DNA of 64,000 nucleotides from Rufibacter hautae (GTDB lineage Bacteria > Bacteroidota > Bacteroidia > Cytophagales > Hymenobacteraceae). Shown one piece after another: positions 44,317-51,376 of this stretch (position 1 is the stretch's first letter; each line of letters starts with the position of its first letter). Made by a program: the position numbers and the translations under genes. Location of the stretch: contig NZ_VKKY01000003.1 of NCBI RefSeq assembly GCF_008271695.1, forward strand, positions 496,001-560,000. Reading direction: 5' to 3'. Under the pieces are notes generated by a model. That model saw nothing but the letters and a program-made list of their open reading frames with translations. It was not told the DNA's origin and made no database searches.

Positions 44317-46029
44317 GTGGAGAACAAAGAACTTATCCGTATGTTCCGGCTCACGGCTTCCCTGATGGAGCTGCATGACGAGAACCCGTTTAAAATAAGA
44401 TCCTATACCAGCGCCGTGATGGTGATGGAACGCATAGAATCACCCATTCACCAGATGAGCCAGGCCCAGCTGGAGAAACTGGACGGCATTGGCAAAGGCA
44501 TGGCCGGCAAGATCATGGAAGCCATCCAGACCGGCTCCCACGCCGACCTGAAACGGCTGCTGGAAAACACTCCCGAGGGCGTGGTGCAGATGCTCAACAT
44601 CAAAGGCATCGGGCCCAAGAAAATCAAAACCATCTGGAAAGACCTGGGCGTAGACACTATTGAAGGCCTGCGCGAAGCCTGCGAGAAAAACGAGGTGTCT
44701 AAGCTGAAAGGTTTCGGGGCGAAAACCCAGGAGACCATCCTGCAGGGGCTGCAGTACACCGAGTCCAACAAAGGCAAACTGCTGTGGGCCGAGGCCGAGA
44801 CCCTGGCGCTGGAATTACTCTCTTTCTTCAAAAACAGGCCCGAAACGGTAGCCGCCGAAGTGGTAGGGGAGATCCGCCGCAACCTGGAGACCGTGGAGAC
44901 CCTGCAGTTTCTGCTAAGCCTAAAAAGTGAGGAGAACTGGCCCAACTTCCTGGCCGAGCTGCCGGGAATATCACCGCAAGAATCTGTTTCCGGGCCGTTT
45001 GTGTGGCGCGGACTGGTAGACACATCCGGCGTGAAGCTGGAGGTGCGCCTGGTGCCCGAGCGTCGTTTCGCGAACCAGACGTTGTTGTACTCGGCTAGCC
45101 CGGCCTGGTTATCGCAGCCGGTGAACGAAGCTGGCGATACGCTCATCTCGGAGGCGTACGGCGAGCCGGCCGCTTCTGAGGAAGAGATTTTCCGGCGCGT
45201 GAACCTGCCCTACATCGCTCCGGAACTGCGCGAAAGCCTGCGGATGCTGGAACTGGCCCGCGAAAACCAACTGCCCACGCTCCTTCAAGACAGCGACCTG
45301 AAAGGCATCCTGCACAACCACAGCACCTACTCAGACGGAGCGCACACGCTGGAGCAGATGGCTGTGCACTGCAAGCAACTGGGGTATGAGTACCTAGGCA
45401 TCTGCGACCACTCCAAATCTGCTTACTATGCCAACGGGCTGCAGGAGTTCAGGGTAAAGGAGCAGCAAAAAGAGATTGACCGCCTGAACCAGGAACTGGG
45501 TCCGTTCCGCATTTTCAAAGGCATTGAGTCTGATATCCTGACGGATGGCTCGCTGGACTATGACAACGATGTGCTCGCTTCTTTTGACTTCATTGTCGCC
45601 TCCATCCACAGCAACCTGAAAATGGACATGGTGAAGGCTACCGACCGATTGGTGAACGCCATCCAGAACCCGTACACCACCATGTTGGGGCACCCCACCG
45701 GCCGCTTACTCCTGCGCCGCGAAGGCTACCCCATAGACCACAAAACGGTAATCGATGCTTGCGCTGCGAACCAAGTCATAATAGAAATCAACGCCAACCC
45801 CTGGCGCCTGGACCTGGATTGGCGCTGGGTAGAATATGCCCTTAGCCAGAACGTACTGCTCAGCATCAACCCAGACGCCCACAGCATGCGCGGCTACGAT
45901 GACATGCGCTACGGCGTACTGGTTGGCCGCAAAGGCGGGCTTACGGCAGAAATGACGTTCAACGCCAAGACCCGGGATGAGGTAGCGACCTATTTTGCGG
46001 AGCGCAAACGGGCGAAGGGAATACTGTAG
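44317..46029 (+). CDS. PolX-like protein: PHP nuclease with degenerate polymerase core
   Basis: 570 residues in the layout of bacterial PolX (family X DNA polymerase/3'-5' exonuclease). The helix-hairpin-helix region (about 48-145; LDGIGKGMAGKI, IKGIGPKKIKTI) and PHP domain (about 328-570) are intact, with HNHSTYSDG, CDHS, GIESDIL, ASIHSN, GHPTGR and NPDAH supplying metal ligands. The polymerase palm is not: where PolX has GSxRR...DxD, this reads GEIRRNLETVETLQFL (184-199), and the third Asp site reads VKLEVRLV. It is therefore probably a DNA-binding PHP nuclease without polymerase activity. GTG start at 44317. Confidence 0.85.
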   Translation: MENKELIRMFRLTASLMELHDENPFKIRSYTSAVMVMERIESPIHQMSQAQLEKLDGIGKGMAGKIMEAIQTGSHADLKRLLENTPEGVVQMLNIKGIGPKKIKTIWKDLGVDTIEGLREACEKNEVSKLKGFGAKTQETILQGLQYTESNKGKLLWAEAETLALELLSFFKNRPETVAAEVVGEIRRNLETVETLQFLLSLKSEENWPNFLAELPGISPQESVSGPFVWRGLVDTSGVKLEVRLVPERRFANQTLLYSASPAWLSQPVNEAGDTLISEAYGEPAASEEEIFRRVNLPYIAPELRESLRMLELARENQLPTLLQDSDLKGILHNHSTYSDGAHTLEQMAVHCKQLGYEYLGICDHSKSAYYANGLQEFRVKEQQKEIDRLNQELGPFRIFKGIESDILTDGSLDYDNDVLASFDFIVASIHSNLKMDMVKATDRLVNAIQNPYTTMLGHPTGRLLLRREGYPIDHKTVIDACAANQVIIEINANPWRLDLDWRWVEYALSQNVLLSINPDAHSMRGYDDMRYGVLVGRKGGLTAEMTFNAKTRDEVATYFAERKRAKGIL

Positions 46030-46062
46030 AAAGCCAAGCTTGGATTTCTTAATCATGTAAAT

Positions 46063-46099
46063 GTCCGGTGAGCCAAATTATTTTCTTGGCCTACCGGAC
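46063..46099. terminator. Hairpin between the PolX-like and TonB_C genes
   Basis: GTCCGGTGAGCCAA / TTGGCCTACCGGAC, 12 of 14 paired, followed by TTTACTTTT. Between convergent genes. Confidence 0.65.
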
Positions 46100-46154
46100 T
46101 TTACTTTTCAAGCGGTTGTATACTTTCAATAAAAATGACTGACAAGGACCTTTG

Positions 46155-46991
46155 TTAATTTGGCCTTCCTTGAACTGGAGGTAAGACTGAGGTTACCTTG
46201 CCGTATTCATCTAGACGGATAACTAAGGTTATTTTGTGTAGGACAGGTACATTGTTTTGGTAAGAAGGAGTAAAAGCCGGTAAGTTGTTAACCACTTCCA
46301 GCATACTTTCATCTGTACCATAGCCCAATCCTTTAAGAAGTTGGGTGTCTTTTTTCCGAATGGTGCCGTCTATTCCCAAAATAGTAGCTATCACAATAGC
46401 ACCCTCTATCCCTTTGGTCTTGTATTCAGAAGATGCCTTGAAATTCTTTCTGATGAATTTTAACAAGGCCTCGTTTCCACCTGGGAAAACTGGAGGCCGC
46501 TCGGTTGCTATGTAGACTTTTTCCTCATATACCTCTTCCGCCTTAAGGGCAGGTTGTGGTGGACCAATCTTTACCGGAACCGTGAATTTCACAGGAACCA
46601 AGTGGCCATCCTTTTCCCCCGGCTGCCATCTGGGCATGTTGTTCAATAACTGGATAATCTGTCCGTCAATAAGTGGATGAAGCCCCTTTAGCTTATCGAT
46701 CACTAACGTCTTACCTGTAGGGCTAACCACAAAAGTGAAGATAGTTGTACCGCTTACGCTGTCTTTTCTGAGTTCCTCGGGGTAATGGAAACCGATTTGA
46801 ATGTATTGGTACATGGCCTTTAACCCTCCGGGATATTCCGGCATTTTATCTACAGCTATGTATACTTTGGAAGAGTCTATTGGTAGGGTAGACCCAGAAG
46901 TTTGTGCCTGAACCGTGAAAACTAGGCTTTGAAGCAGGCAAAAAAAGAGAACTGTGTAGAGTAATCTAGCAGGGGAAAAACGGAATTGCAT
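46155..46991 (-). CDS. Secreted protein with two TonB C-terminal domains
   Basis: 278 residues. Signal peptide ending near VQAQ (about 30), then two TonB_C-like modules: about 43-145 (VDKMPEYPGG ... FVVSPTGK ... LKGLHPLID ... MPRWQPGEKDG) and about 160-265 (TERPPVFPGG ... IATILGIDGTI ... LPAFTPSYQNN). There is no proline-rich linker or long N-terminal anchor, so it is not a classical TonB. It is the third protein of this kind in the window (others at 21540 and 24773). Function unknown. Confidence 0.8.
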   Translation of the reverse strand: MQFRFSPARLLYTVLFFCLLQSLVFTVQAQTSGSTLPIDSSKVYIAVDKMPEYPGGLKAMYQYIQIGFHYPEELRKDSVSGTTIFTFVVSPTGKTLVIDKLKGLHPLIDGQIIQLLNNMPRWQPGEKDGHLVPVKFTVPVKIGPPQPALKAEEVYEEKVYIATERPPVFPGGNEALLKFIRKNFKASSEYKTKGIEGAIVIATILGIDGTIRKKDTQLLKGLGYGTDESMLEVVNNLPAFTPSYQNNVPVLHKITLVIRLDEYGKVTSVLPPVQGRPN

Positions 46992-47137
46992 TAGTCTGTT
47001 CGTGAAAGCATGATAAATGACTAAAGTTAGTATTTAGCTTTTGTAGTAGAGGGCTGTCTTTGCTGTTTTATTTAGGCCCATAGGAACATGCTGCTATCCT
47101 GATATTTCGTATAACCTTTTAGAAACCTTTCCTTGTC

Positions 47138-47458
47138 ATGGCAACTCCAACCCGCATTTCTTCCTTCAGGGAGTTCTATCCGTTCTACCTCTTGGAGCAC
47201 CAGAACACCACCAGCCGGGTGCTGCATTTCACAGGCACCGGGTTGCTGCTGTTACTCATGCTCGTGGCGTTTTTGCTGGGGCAGTACGGTTGGCTTTGGT
47301 GGTTGCCGGTGATTGGCTACGGTTTTGCGTGGGTGGGGCATTTCTTCTTTGAGAAAAACAAACCCGCCACATTCAGATACCCGATCTACAGTTTGGCCTC
47401 AGACTTTGTGCTGTTCTTCCAATTACTCACCGGAAAGCAGAAATTCAAGGTGAAGTAA
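47138..47458 (+). CDS. Mpo1-like (DUF962) membrane protein
   Basis: A 106-residue protein with two or three membrane segments. It carries the family's conserved blocks: FREFYPFYLLEHQNTTSRVLHFTG, then WVGHFFFEKNKPATFRYPIYSLASDF. Yeast Mpo1 is an Fe2+-dependent dioxygenase of 2-hydroxy fatty acids, and the His residues here are the matching positions. A role in fatty acid alpha-oxidation is plausible but unproven in bacteria. Stands alone. Confidence 0.88.
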   Translation: MATPTRISSFREFYPFYLLEHQNTTSRVLHFTGTGLLLLLMLVAFLLGQYGWLWWLPVIGYGFAWVGHFFFEKNKPATFRYPIYSLASDFVLFFQLLTGKQKFKVK

Positions 47459-47605
47459 GCACCTCTATTCAATGTCCTTTTGAAAACATCTGTGAGCAAG
47501 CTAGAGGAGCTTCGCGCAAGCGCTATTGCAGTTGGCCCGCAAAATCCTTTCAGAATGACAAAAGAAGAGGTGGCCTGTTCTGTGAAGACCTGTTGGGCAT
47601 TGAAC

Positions 47606-47645
47606 CTGTTTTAGGCTGATTTTCGAGAAAACAAGCGTCAAACGG
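47606..47645. repeat. Dispersed palindrome copy
   Basis: CTGTTTTAGGCTGA, TTTTCGAGAAAA, CAAGCGTCAAACGG. Between convergent genes. Confidence 0.75.
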
Positions 47646-47672
47646 AGGCTGAATTACCCCTTCGTATCTTCT

Positions 47673-49268
47673 TTACTCTCGCCGTCTTTTCTCCCCAACG
47701 TGAGCTGCCGCTTTTGCCTCAATGTTGGTGTTGCCCTCAGTTTTCTTACCTGAGTTGCTCTTCATGGCAGTGCCGCCTTTCACGTAAGTAAACTCCAGGA
47801 TGGAACCGCGGTACTGGCTGCCTTTGGGGTCTTCGCCGGAGGGGCCGGAGGTCACCGAGGAACTGTCTACGGCCAGGTACAGCTTTTTGCCGTCGGGGGA
47901 GATGGCCAGATCGCGGTAGCGGATTTTAGACCGGAAGTAGGTGAGGGTATCGCCGGTGACCCCGGTGCCGGCGGCGTTGAGCGATAACCTGATCAGCTTG
48001 CCGGTTTTAAGCGTGGGCACCAGCAGGGAGTTCTGCCAGCCGGGTATGCCCGCGGAGGTGTACACGGCAATGCTGCTGGGCGCCTCCGAAGGCCACTCCG
48101 GCGATTCGTTTTCGCCCCCGCTTCGCATCTGCGTCATGATCCTGGTGAGAAACGCGTTGGAGTTGGGGTTGAAACTGTACATAGGATCGCGGTAGGTCTG
48201 GGCCCCGATGGCGGCGGCATTCTCTTTTTCGCTTTTGATGGTGGGGTACGTGGTGTGCCAGGTGCCCGGAATCTCGGCATGGTTGCTCACGCCGGCGGCC
48301 AGCCCGTTGTAGTTGTTGTCCTGGTACCCGATGATGAGCGGGTGTCCGTAGTTTTTGCCGCGTTCCACCACGTTGATCTCATCGTCTGAGAAAGGACCGT
48401 GCTCGCTGGCGTACATACGGCCAGTGCCATTCACCACGGCGTACGCCAAGCCTTGCGCGTTGCGGTGCCCCAGGCTCCAGACGGCGTTCTGCCTTTGCGC
48501 ACTGGTAAACGGGTTGTCATTGGGAATCCAGCGGTCATATTGGTTTTTATCGGCATCGGGTTCCAGGCTGAAGCGCAGGACTTTCCCCTCGTAACTGCCC
48601 GTGGCTTGCGCGTGGTTGGGCCGCCCGATGTTCTTGAACTGCCCGGCACCCATATCGCCCACGGTGTAGAAGAGATAGTATTTGCCCTGCACCGGCGCAA
48701 TGAGCAGTCTACCCGAGTTATGGTCGTTGCTGCCGGGGATGGTATCGCAGAGGATCTGCGGGTTGCTCAGTTTTTGTCCCTTAGTGTCATAGTCATACCG
48801 CACCAAGCGCATGGTGTAATGGCAGCCCCCGAACTTGGGGTCACAGCCATCGCCCTGCTTGCCGGCGCCGGCATATTGGTAAGCATAGGCCAGGTACACG
48901 TACGCTTTGCCCGAAAGCAACTGAGGGTGCAAAGCCATGCCCATCAGGCCGCCCTGGGGCCAGGGTTTGCCACCGTCTATGGAGTCAGAAACCTTGTCAT
49001 AGCGCGGGAATTTCCGTTCGGGGGTAAGGTCCAGCAAAACGGTCTGCGCGCCAGTGGTTGGGTTCAGTCGGCTTACTTTGTAGCCTTTGGCCTCGGTGAT
49101 CCAAAGGTAATTATCGGGGCCGTAGGTGACTTCCCAGGGATCGCTGAGTTTGTCTTTGACCACCCGCACCGTAAAGGTCTCGCCTTTGGGGCCGGTAAGG
49201 TCCTGGGCCGAGATGAACGGACTGGAAAGAAGCAGAAGGAAGGACAGAACAAAGAGGCAACGCGGCAT
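47673..49268 (-). CDS. PQQ-dependent sugar dehydrogenase (GSDH-like)
   Basis: 531-residue secreted beta-propeller of the soluble glucose/sorbosone dehydrogenase family, which oxidises sugars using PQQ. Signal peptide 1-21 (FLLLLSSPFISAQ). Family features: VTYGPDNYLWITEAKGYKV, GGLMGMALHPQL with the catalytic-type His, NDHNSGRLLI, SLGHRNAQGLAY and YASEHGPFSDDEINVVERGKNYGHPL. The C-terminal 30 residues are a basic, low-complexity tail. No PQQ biosynthesis genes are in the window, so the cofactor must come from elsewhere or be scavenged. Confidence 0.88.
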   Translation of the reverse strand: MPRCLFVLSFLLLLSSPFISAQDLTGPKGETFTVRVVKDKLSDPWEVTYGPDNYLWITEAKGYKVSRLNPTTGAQTVLLDLTPERKFPRYDKVSDSIDGGKPWPQGGLMGMALHPQLLSGKAYVYLAYAYQYAGAGKQGDGCDPKFGGCHYTMRLVRYDYDTKGQKLSNPQILCDTIPGSNDHNSGRLLIAPVQGKYYLFYTVGDMGAGQFKNIGRPNHAQATGSYEGKVLRFSLEPDADKNQYDRWIPNDNPFTSAQRQNAVWSLGHRNAQGLAYAVVNGTGRMYASEHGPFSDDEINVVERGKNYGHPLIIGYQDNNYNGLAAGVSNHAEIPGTWHTTYPTIKSEKENAAAIGAQTYRDPMYSFNPNSNAFLTRIMTQMRSGGENESPEWPSEAPSSIAVYTSAGIPGWQNSLLVPTLKTGKLIRLSLNAAGTGVTGDTLTYFRSKIRYRDLAISPDGKKLYLAVDSSSVTSGPSGEDPKGSQYRGSILEFTYVKGGTAMKSNSGKKTEGNTNIEAKAAAHVGEKRRRE

Positions 49269-49368
49269 AAGCTAAAAAAGGAAAGACCCACATGATTTTC
49301 CTCCCCTTTAACCCGGTCCGCCCGTAATAGGTTGTTCTAAATGACTGACCAGGAGCCAGATTCAGTAT

Positions 49369-50241
49369 TTATCCTTTCTGCCGAAATTGTTCCGGGGTGT
49401 TTCCCGTGTGTTTTTTGAAAAACCGGCTGAAATAGGAATTGTCCTCAAAGCCCAGGACCTGGGCTACCTGCGCGATGTTGAGGTGCGGCGAGTGGGTGAG
49501 CAGCCGTTTGGCCTCCAGTAGGAGCCTTTCTTTGAGTAGATCAGTGGTGGTTTTGCCCAGGTTCTCTTTGCAGAGCTCGTTCAGGTATTTGGGCGAAAGG
49601 TGCAGAGCATCGGCGTAAAACTTCACAGACTGATGCTCCAGGTAATGCTGTTCTACCAGGTTCTCCAGCTGGTACAACTGAAAAGGCCAGCTGTTTTCCT
49701 CCAGTTGCACGGGGGCGGCCGGGTACAACCGGGCCAACTGGATTAGAAGCAGTTCCAGGTACGCGCGCAGGGCTTCCGTTTGGAAAGAAGCCGATTGGGC
49801 ATACTCGTGCTGCATCTGCTGCAACAACTGTTCTACGGGAGCCAACTCTTGGGCCGAGGCATACAAGACGGGCGGGTGTTGCCAGGTCCGGAAGAAGGGG
49901 AACTGCCGCAGGGTGTCTTTCTCCTGGCCGCCGCGGTAAAACTCAGGGGAGAAAAAGAGGAGGGTGCCTTCGGTTTCGGGGATGAGGTCCCAGGCATGCA
50001 CCTGGCCGGGCGTCAGGAAAAACACGCTGCCCGGGGTAACGGCGTAATGGGTGAAGTCAATGGTGTGCGTGCCTTGGCCGCTTCGCACCCAGAGCAGCAG
50101 ATAGAAGTCATGCTTGTGCGGGGCTTGCACGAAGGCGTGGGTTTGCCGGTGCGCCTGCAGATCAGCTACGTGAATGCCCCGGCTCAGGGGTTTGGGTGCG
50201 GTAAAATCCGGGATCCGGTAAACGGGGAGCTTTTCGGGCAT
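49369..50241 (-). CDS. AraC-family transcriptional regulator
   Basis: 290 residues: an N-terminal cupin ligand-binding domain (about 40-120; HKHDFYLLLWVRSGQGTHTIDF, GSVFFLTPGQVHAW) and a C-terminal double helix-turn-helix (about 190-290; FYADALHLSPKYLNELCKENLGKTTTDLL and LNIAQVAQVLGFEDNSYFSRFFKKHTGNTPEQFR). This is the usual activator layout. Its targets may include the neighbouring sugar dehydrogenase, upstream of which it lies, but there is no direct evidence. Confidence 0.9.
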   Translation of the reverse strand: MPEKLPVYRIPDFTAPKPLSRGIHVADLQAHRQTHAFVQAPHKHDFYLLLWVRSGQGTHTIDFTHYAVTPGSVFFLTPGQVHAWDLIPETEGTLLFFSPEFYRGGQEKDTLRQFPFFRTWQHPPVLYASAQELAPVEQLLQQMQHEYAQSASFQTEALRAYLELLLIQLARLYPAAPVQLEENSWPFQLYQLENLVEQHYLEHQSVKFYADALHLSPKYLNELCKENLGKTTTDLLKERLLLEAKRLLTHSPHLNIAQVAQVLGFEDNSYFSRFFKKHTGNTPEQFRQKG

Positions 50242-50265
50242 AGGGCAAAGTACCAGCGCCTTGCT

Positions 50266-50306
50266 GGTTTTGGCCCAATTTCCGAAAAATAGCGCTAAAA
50301 CAAAGG
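50266..50306. repeat. Dispersed palindrome copy
   Basis: GGTTTTGGCCCAA, TTTCCGAAAAA, TAGCGCTAAAACAAAGG. Between the AraC and DUF983 genes. Confidence 0.65.
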
Positions 50307-50310
50307 CCTG

Positions 50311-50715
50311 CTAGTGGCCTCGGGCAAACGGGTGCGCAGCGGCCTCGGGGTTGTAGCTGATGAAGATGTTGATCCAGATGGCGCGGGAAAGTTTAAAAAG
50401 CGCGGGCATGAACAGCAGCAGCGACAGCAGCAACGCGCCCATGAACATCCAGAGGGTGATTTCCTCTGAGAACAGCATCATGAGGCCCACAATGGCCAGG
50501 GTGGGTCCGGCGGTGAGGCCATAACTCACAAACATGGCGCCATAGTAATAGCCGGGCTCCGGTTCATAGATCTGGTTGCACACCGGGCAATGGTCCAGCA
50601 TCTTGCTCATTTTGCGGTAACCCATAAGGCTGTTGTTCTCAAACAGATCGCCCTCGTGGCACCGCGGGCACTTCAGTTTGGCAATGCTGTACAGTTTAGA
50701 GCCTTTTCCTAACAT
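50311..50715 (-). CDS. DUF983 membrane protein
   Basis: 134 residues. An N-terminal zinc-ribbon-like pair of CxxC motifs (CPRCHEG at about 16 and CPVC at about 43) is followed by two membrane helices (about 60-80 and 88-108). This is the standard DUF983 plan, seen in Bacteroidota and Alphaproteobacteria, with unknown role. A TACCTTTG promoter box lies 24 nt before the ATG. Confidence 0.88.
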   Translation of the reverse strand: MLGKGSKLYSIAKLKCPRCHEGDLFENNSLMGYRKMSKMLDHCPVCNQIYEPEPGYYYGAMFVSYGLTAGPTLAIVGLMMLFSEEITLWMFMGALLLSLLLFMPALFKLSRAIWINIFISYNPEAAAHPFARGH

Positions 50716-50738
50716 AGCTTTCTATCGTTTTCTCTATA

Positions 50739-50746
50739 CAAAGGTA
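50739..50746 (-). promoter_or_regulatory. -7 box of the DUF983 gene
   Basis: TACCTTTG on the minus strand fits TAnnTTTG and predicts a leader of about 17 nt. Confidence 0.5.
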
Positions 50747-50825
50747 CGTGCATTGGAATGGCAAGGATAGGACAAAAGGCGGTTGTTCCGGTGATTTTTA
50801 CCTGAGGGGCGGGGGTAGAGGTGAT

Positions 50826-50859
50826 TTCAGGGTGTTTTTTAGAAAATAGGAGAGAAACG
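50826..50859. repeat. Dispersed palindrome copy
   Basis: TTCAGGGTG, TTTTTTAGAAAA, TAGGAGAGAAACG. A weaker copy, upstream of the DUF983 gene. Confidence 0.55.
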
Positions 50860-50963
50860 CTTTGTCCAATTTCTGGTTCATAAAGGATTTGCAAGCCGAT
50901 GATGGTTTTTCATCAATCTGCTGATTCTTCCACTTTCTCTGGTTCAAGTCTTTTCTTCTGGTT

Positions 50964-51127
50964 CAAGTTTTCAACTTGGACCTACCATAGTCTGCAGTTT
51001 GCAACTGCAGTGAGGCGTTAGCCTCAAGTTTACATTTGGGTCTTTGCTGCAAACTCTCTTCTTTTAACTTCTTGGCTGCAGTCGCGGTCTGCCCGCGTTT
51101 GTCACTTTTCTCCTTGATGAGAAAAGT
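50964..51127. repeat. Cluster of short perfect hairpins
   Basis: CAAGTT-TTC-AACTTG (50964-50978), CTGCAGTT-TGC-AACTGCAG (50992-51010), TGAGGC-GTTA-GCCTCA (51011-51026), ACTTTTCTC-CTTGAT-GAGAAAAGT (51104-51127). Confidence 0.65.
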
Positions 51128-51376
51128 AACCAAAAGAATCAAGAAGCCTCAAACTCGCTGACGCTCAGACAGTCTTTTCTTCAGTTGTTGTGACACCCCG
51201 CCAGCGTCCTCTGTTGCATTGTAGACGCAGGCCATTACTGCTTGACACGTTCCTGCTTGCGGCAGGCCGGTCCTCGGCCTCACTGTAGGCCTTTGCCCCG
51301 GCCCGCCGCAGGAAACAGCTTTGCTTTGGAACTGCTGCAAGACATTTTTGGTCCTTAGGACGGGGTTGGAGGAAAA

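Larger units (their letters stand above)
50716..51376. other. Intergenic region with a row of hairpins
   Basis: 661 bp without a supported gene. It holds a palindrome copy (50826-50859), three small perfect hairpins in a row (50964-50978, 50992-51010, 51011-51026) and a fourth (51104-51127). Short frames here look spurious. Confidence 0.55.

Noticed and set aside
43760-44320. Possible CRISPR array because of short repeated heptamers
   Set aside because: Units are 7 bp, contiguous and without unique spacers, and no cas gene is present.
42847-46029. Defence island suggested by an EVE protein near a PHP nuclease
   Set aside because: Neither gene is linked to restriction, toxin or helicase partners; both are common as stand-alone housekeeping or repair genes.
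48399-49295. 298-codon plus-strand frame opposite the sugar dehydrogenase
   Set aside because: Antisense shadow of a strongly supported gene; no recognisable domain and no promoter or ribosome site.
51149-51340. Open frame of 63 codons upstream of the TonB-dependent receptor gene
   Set aside because: Lies in a repeat-like non-coding stretch with unlikely residue make-up.
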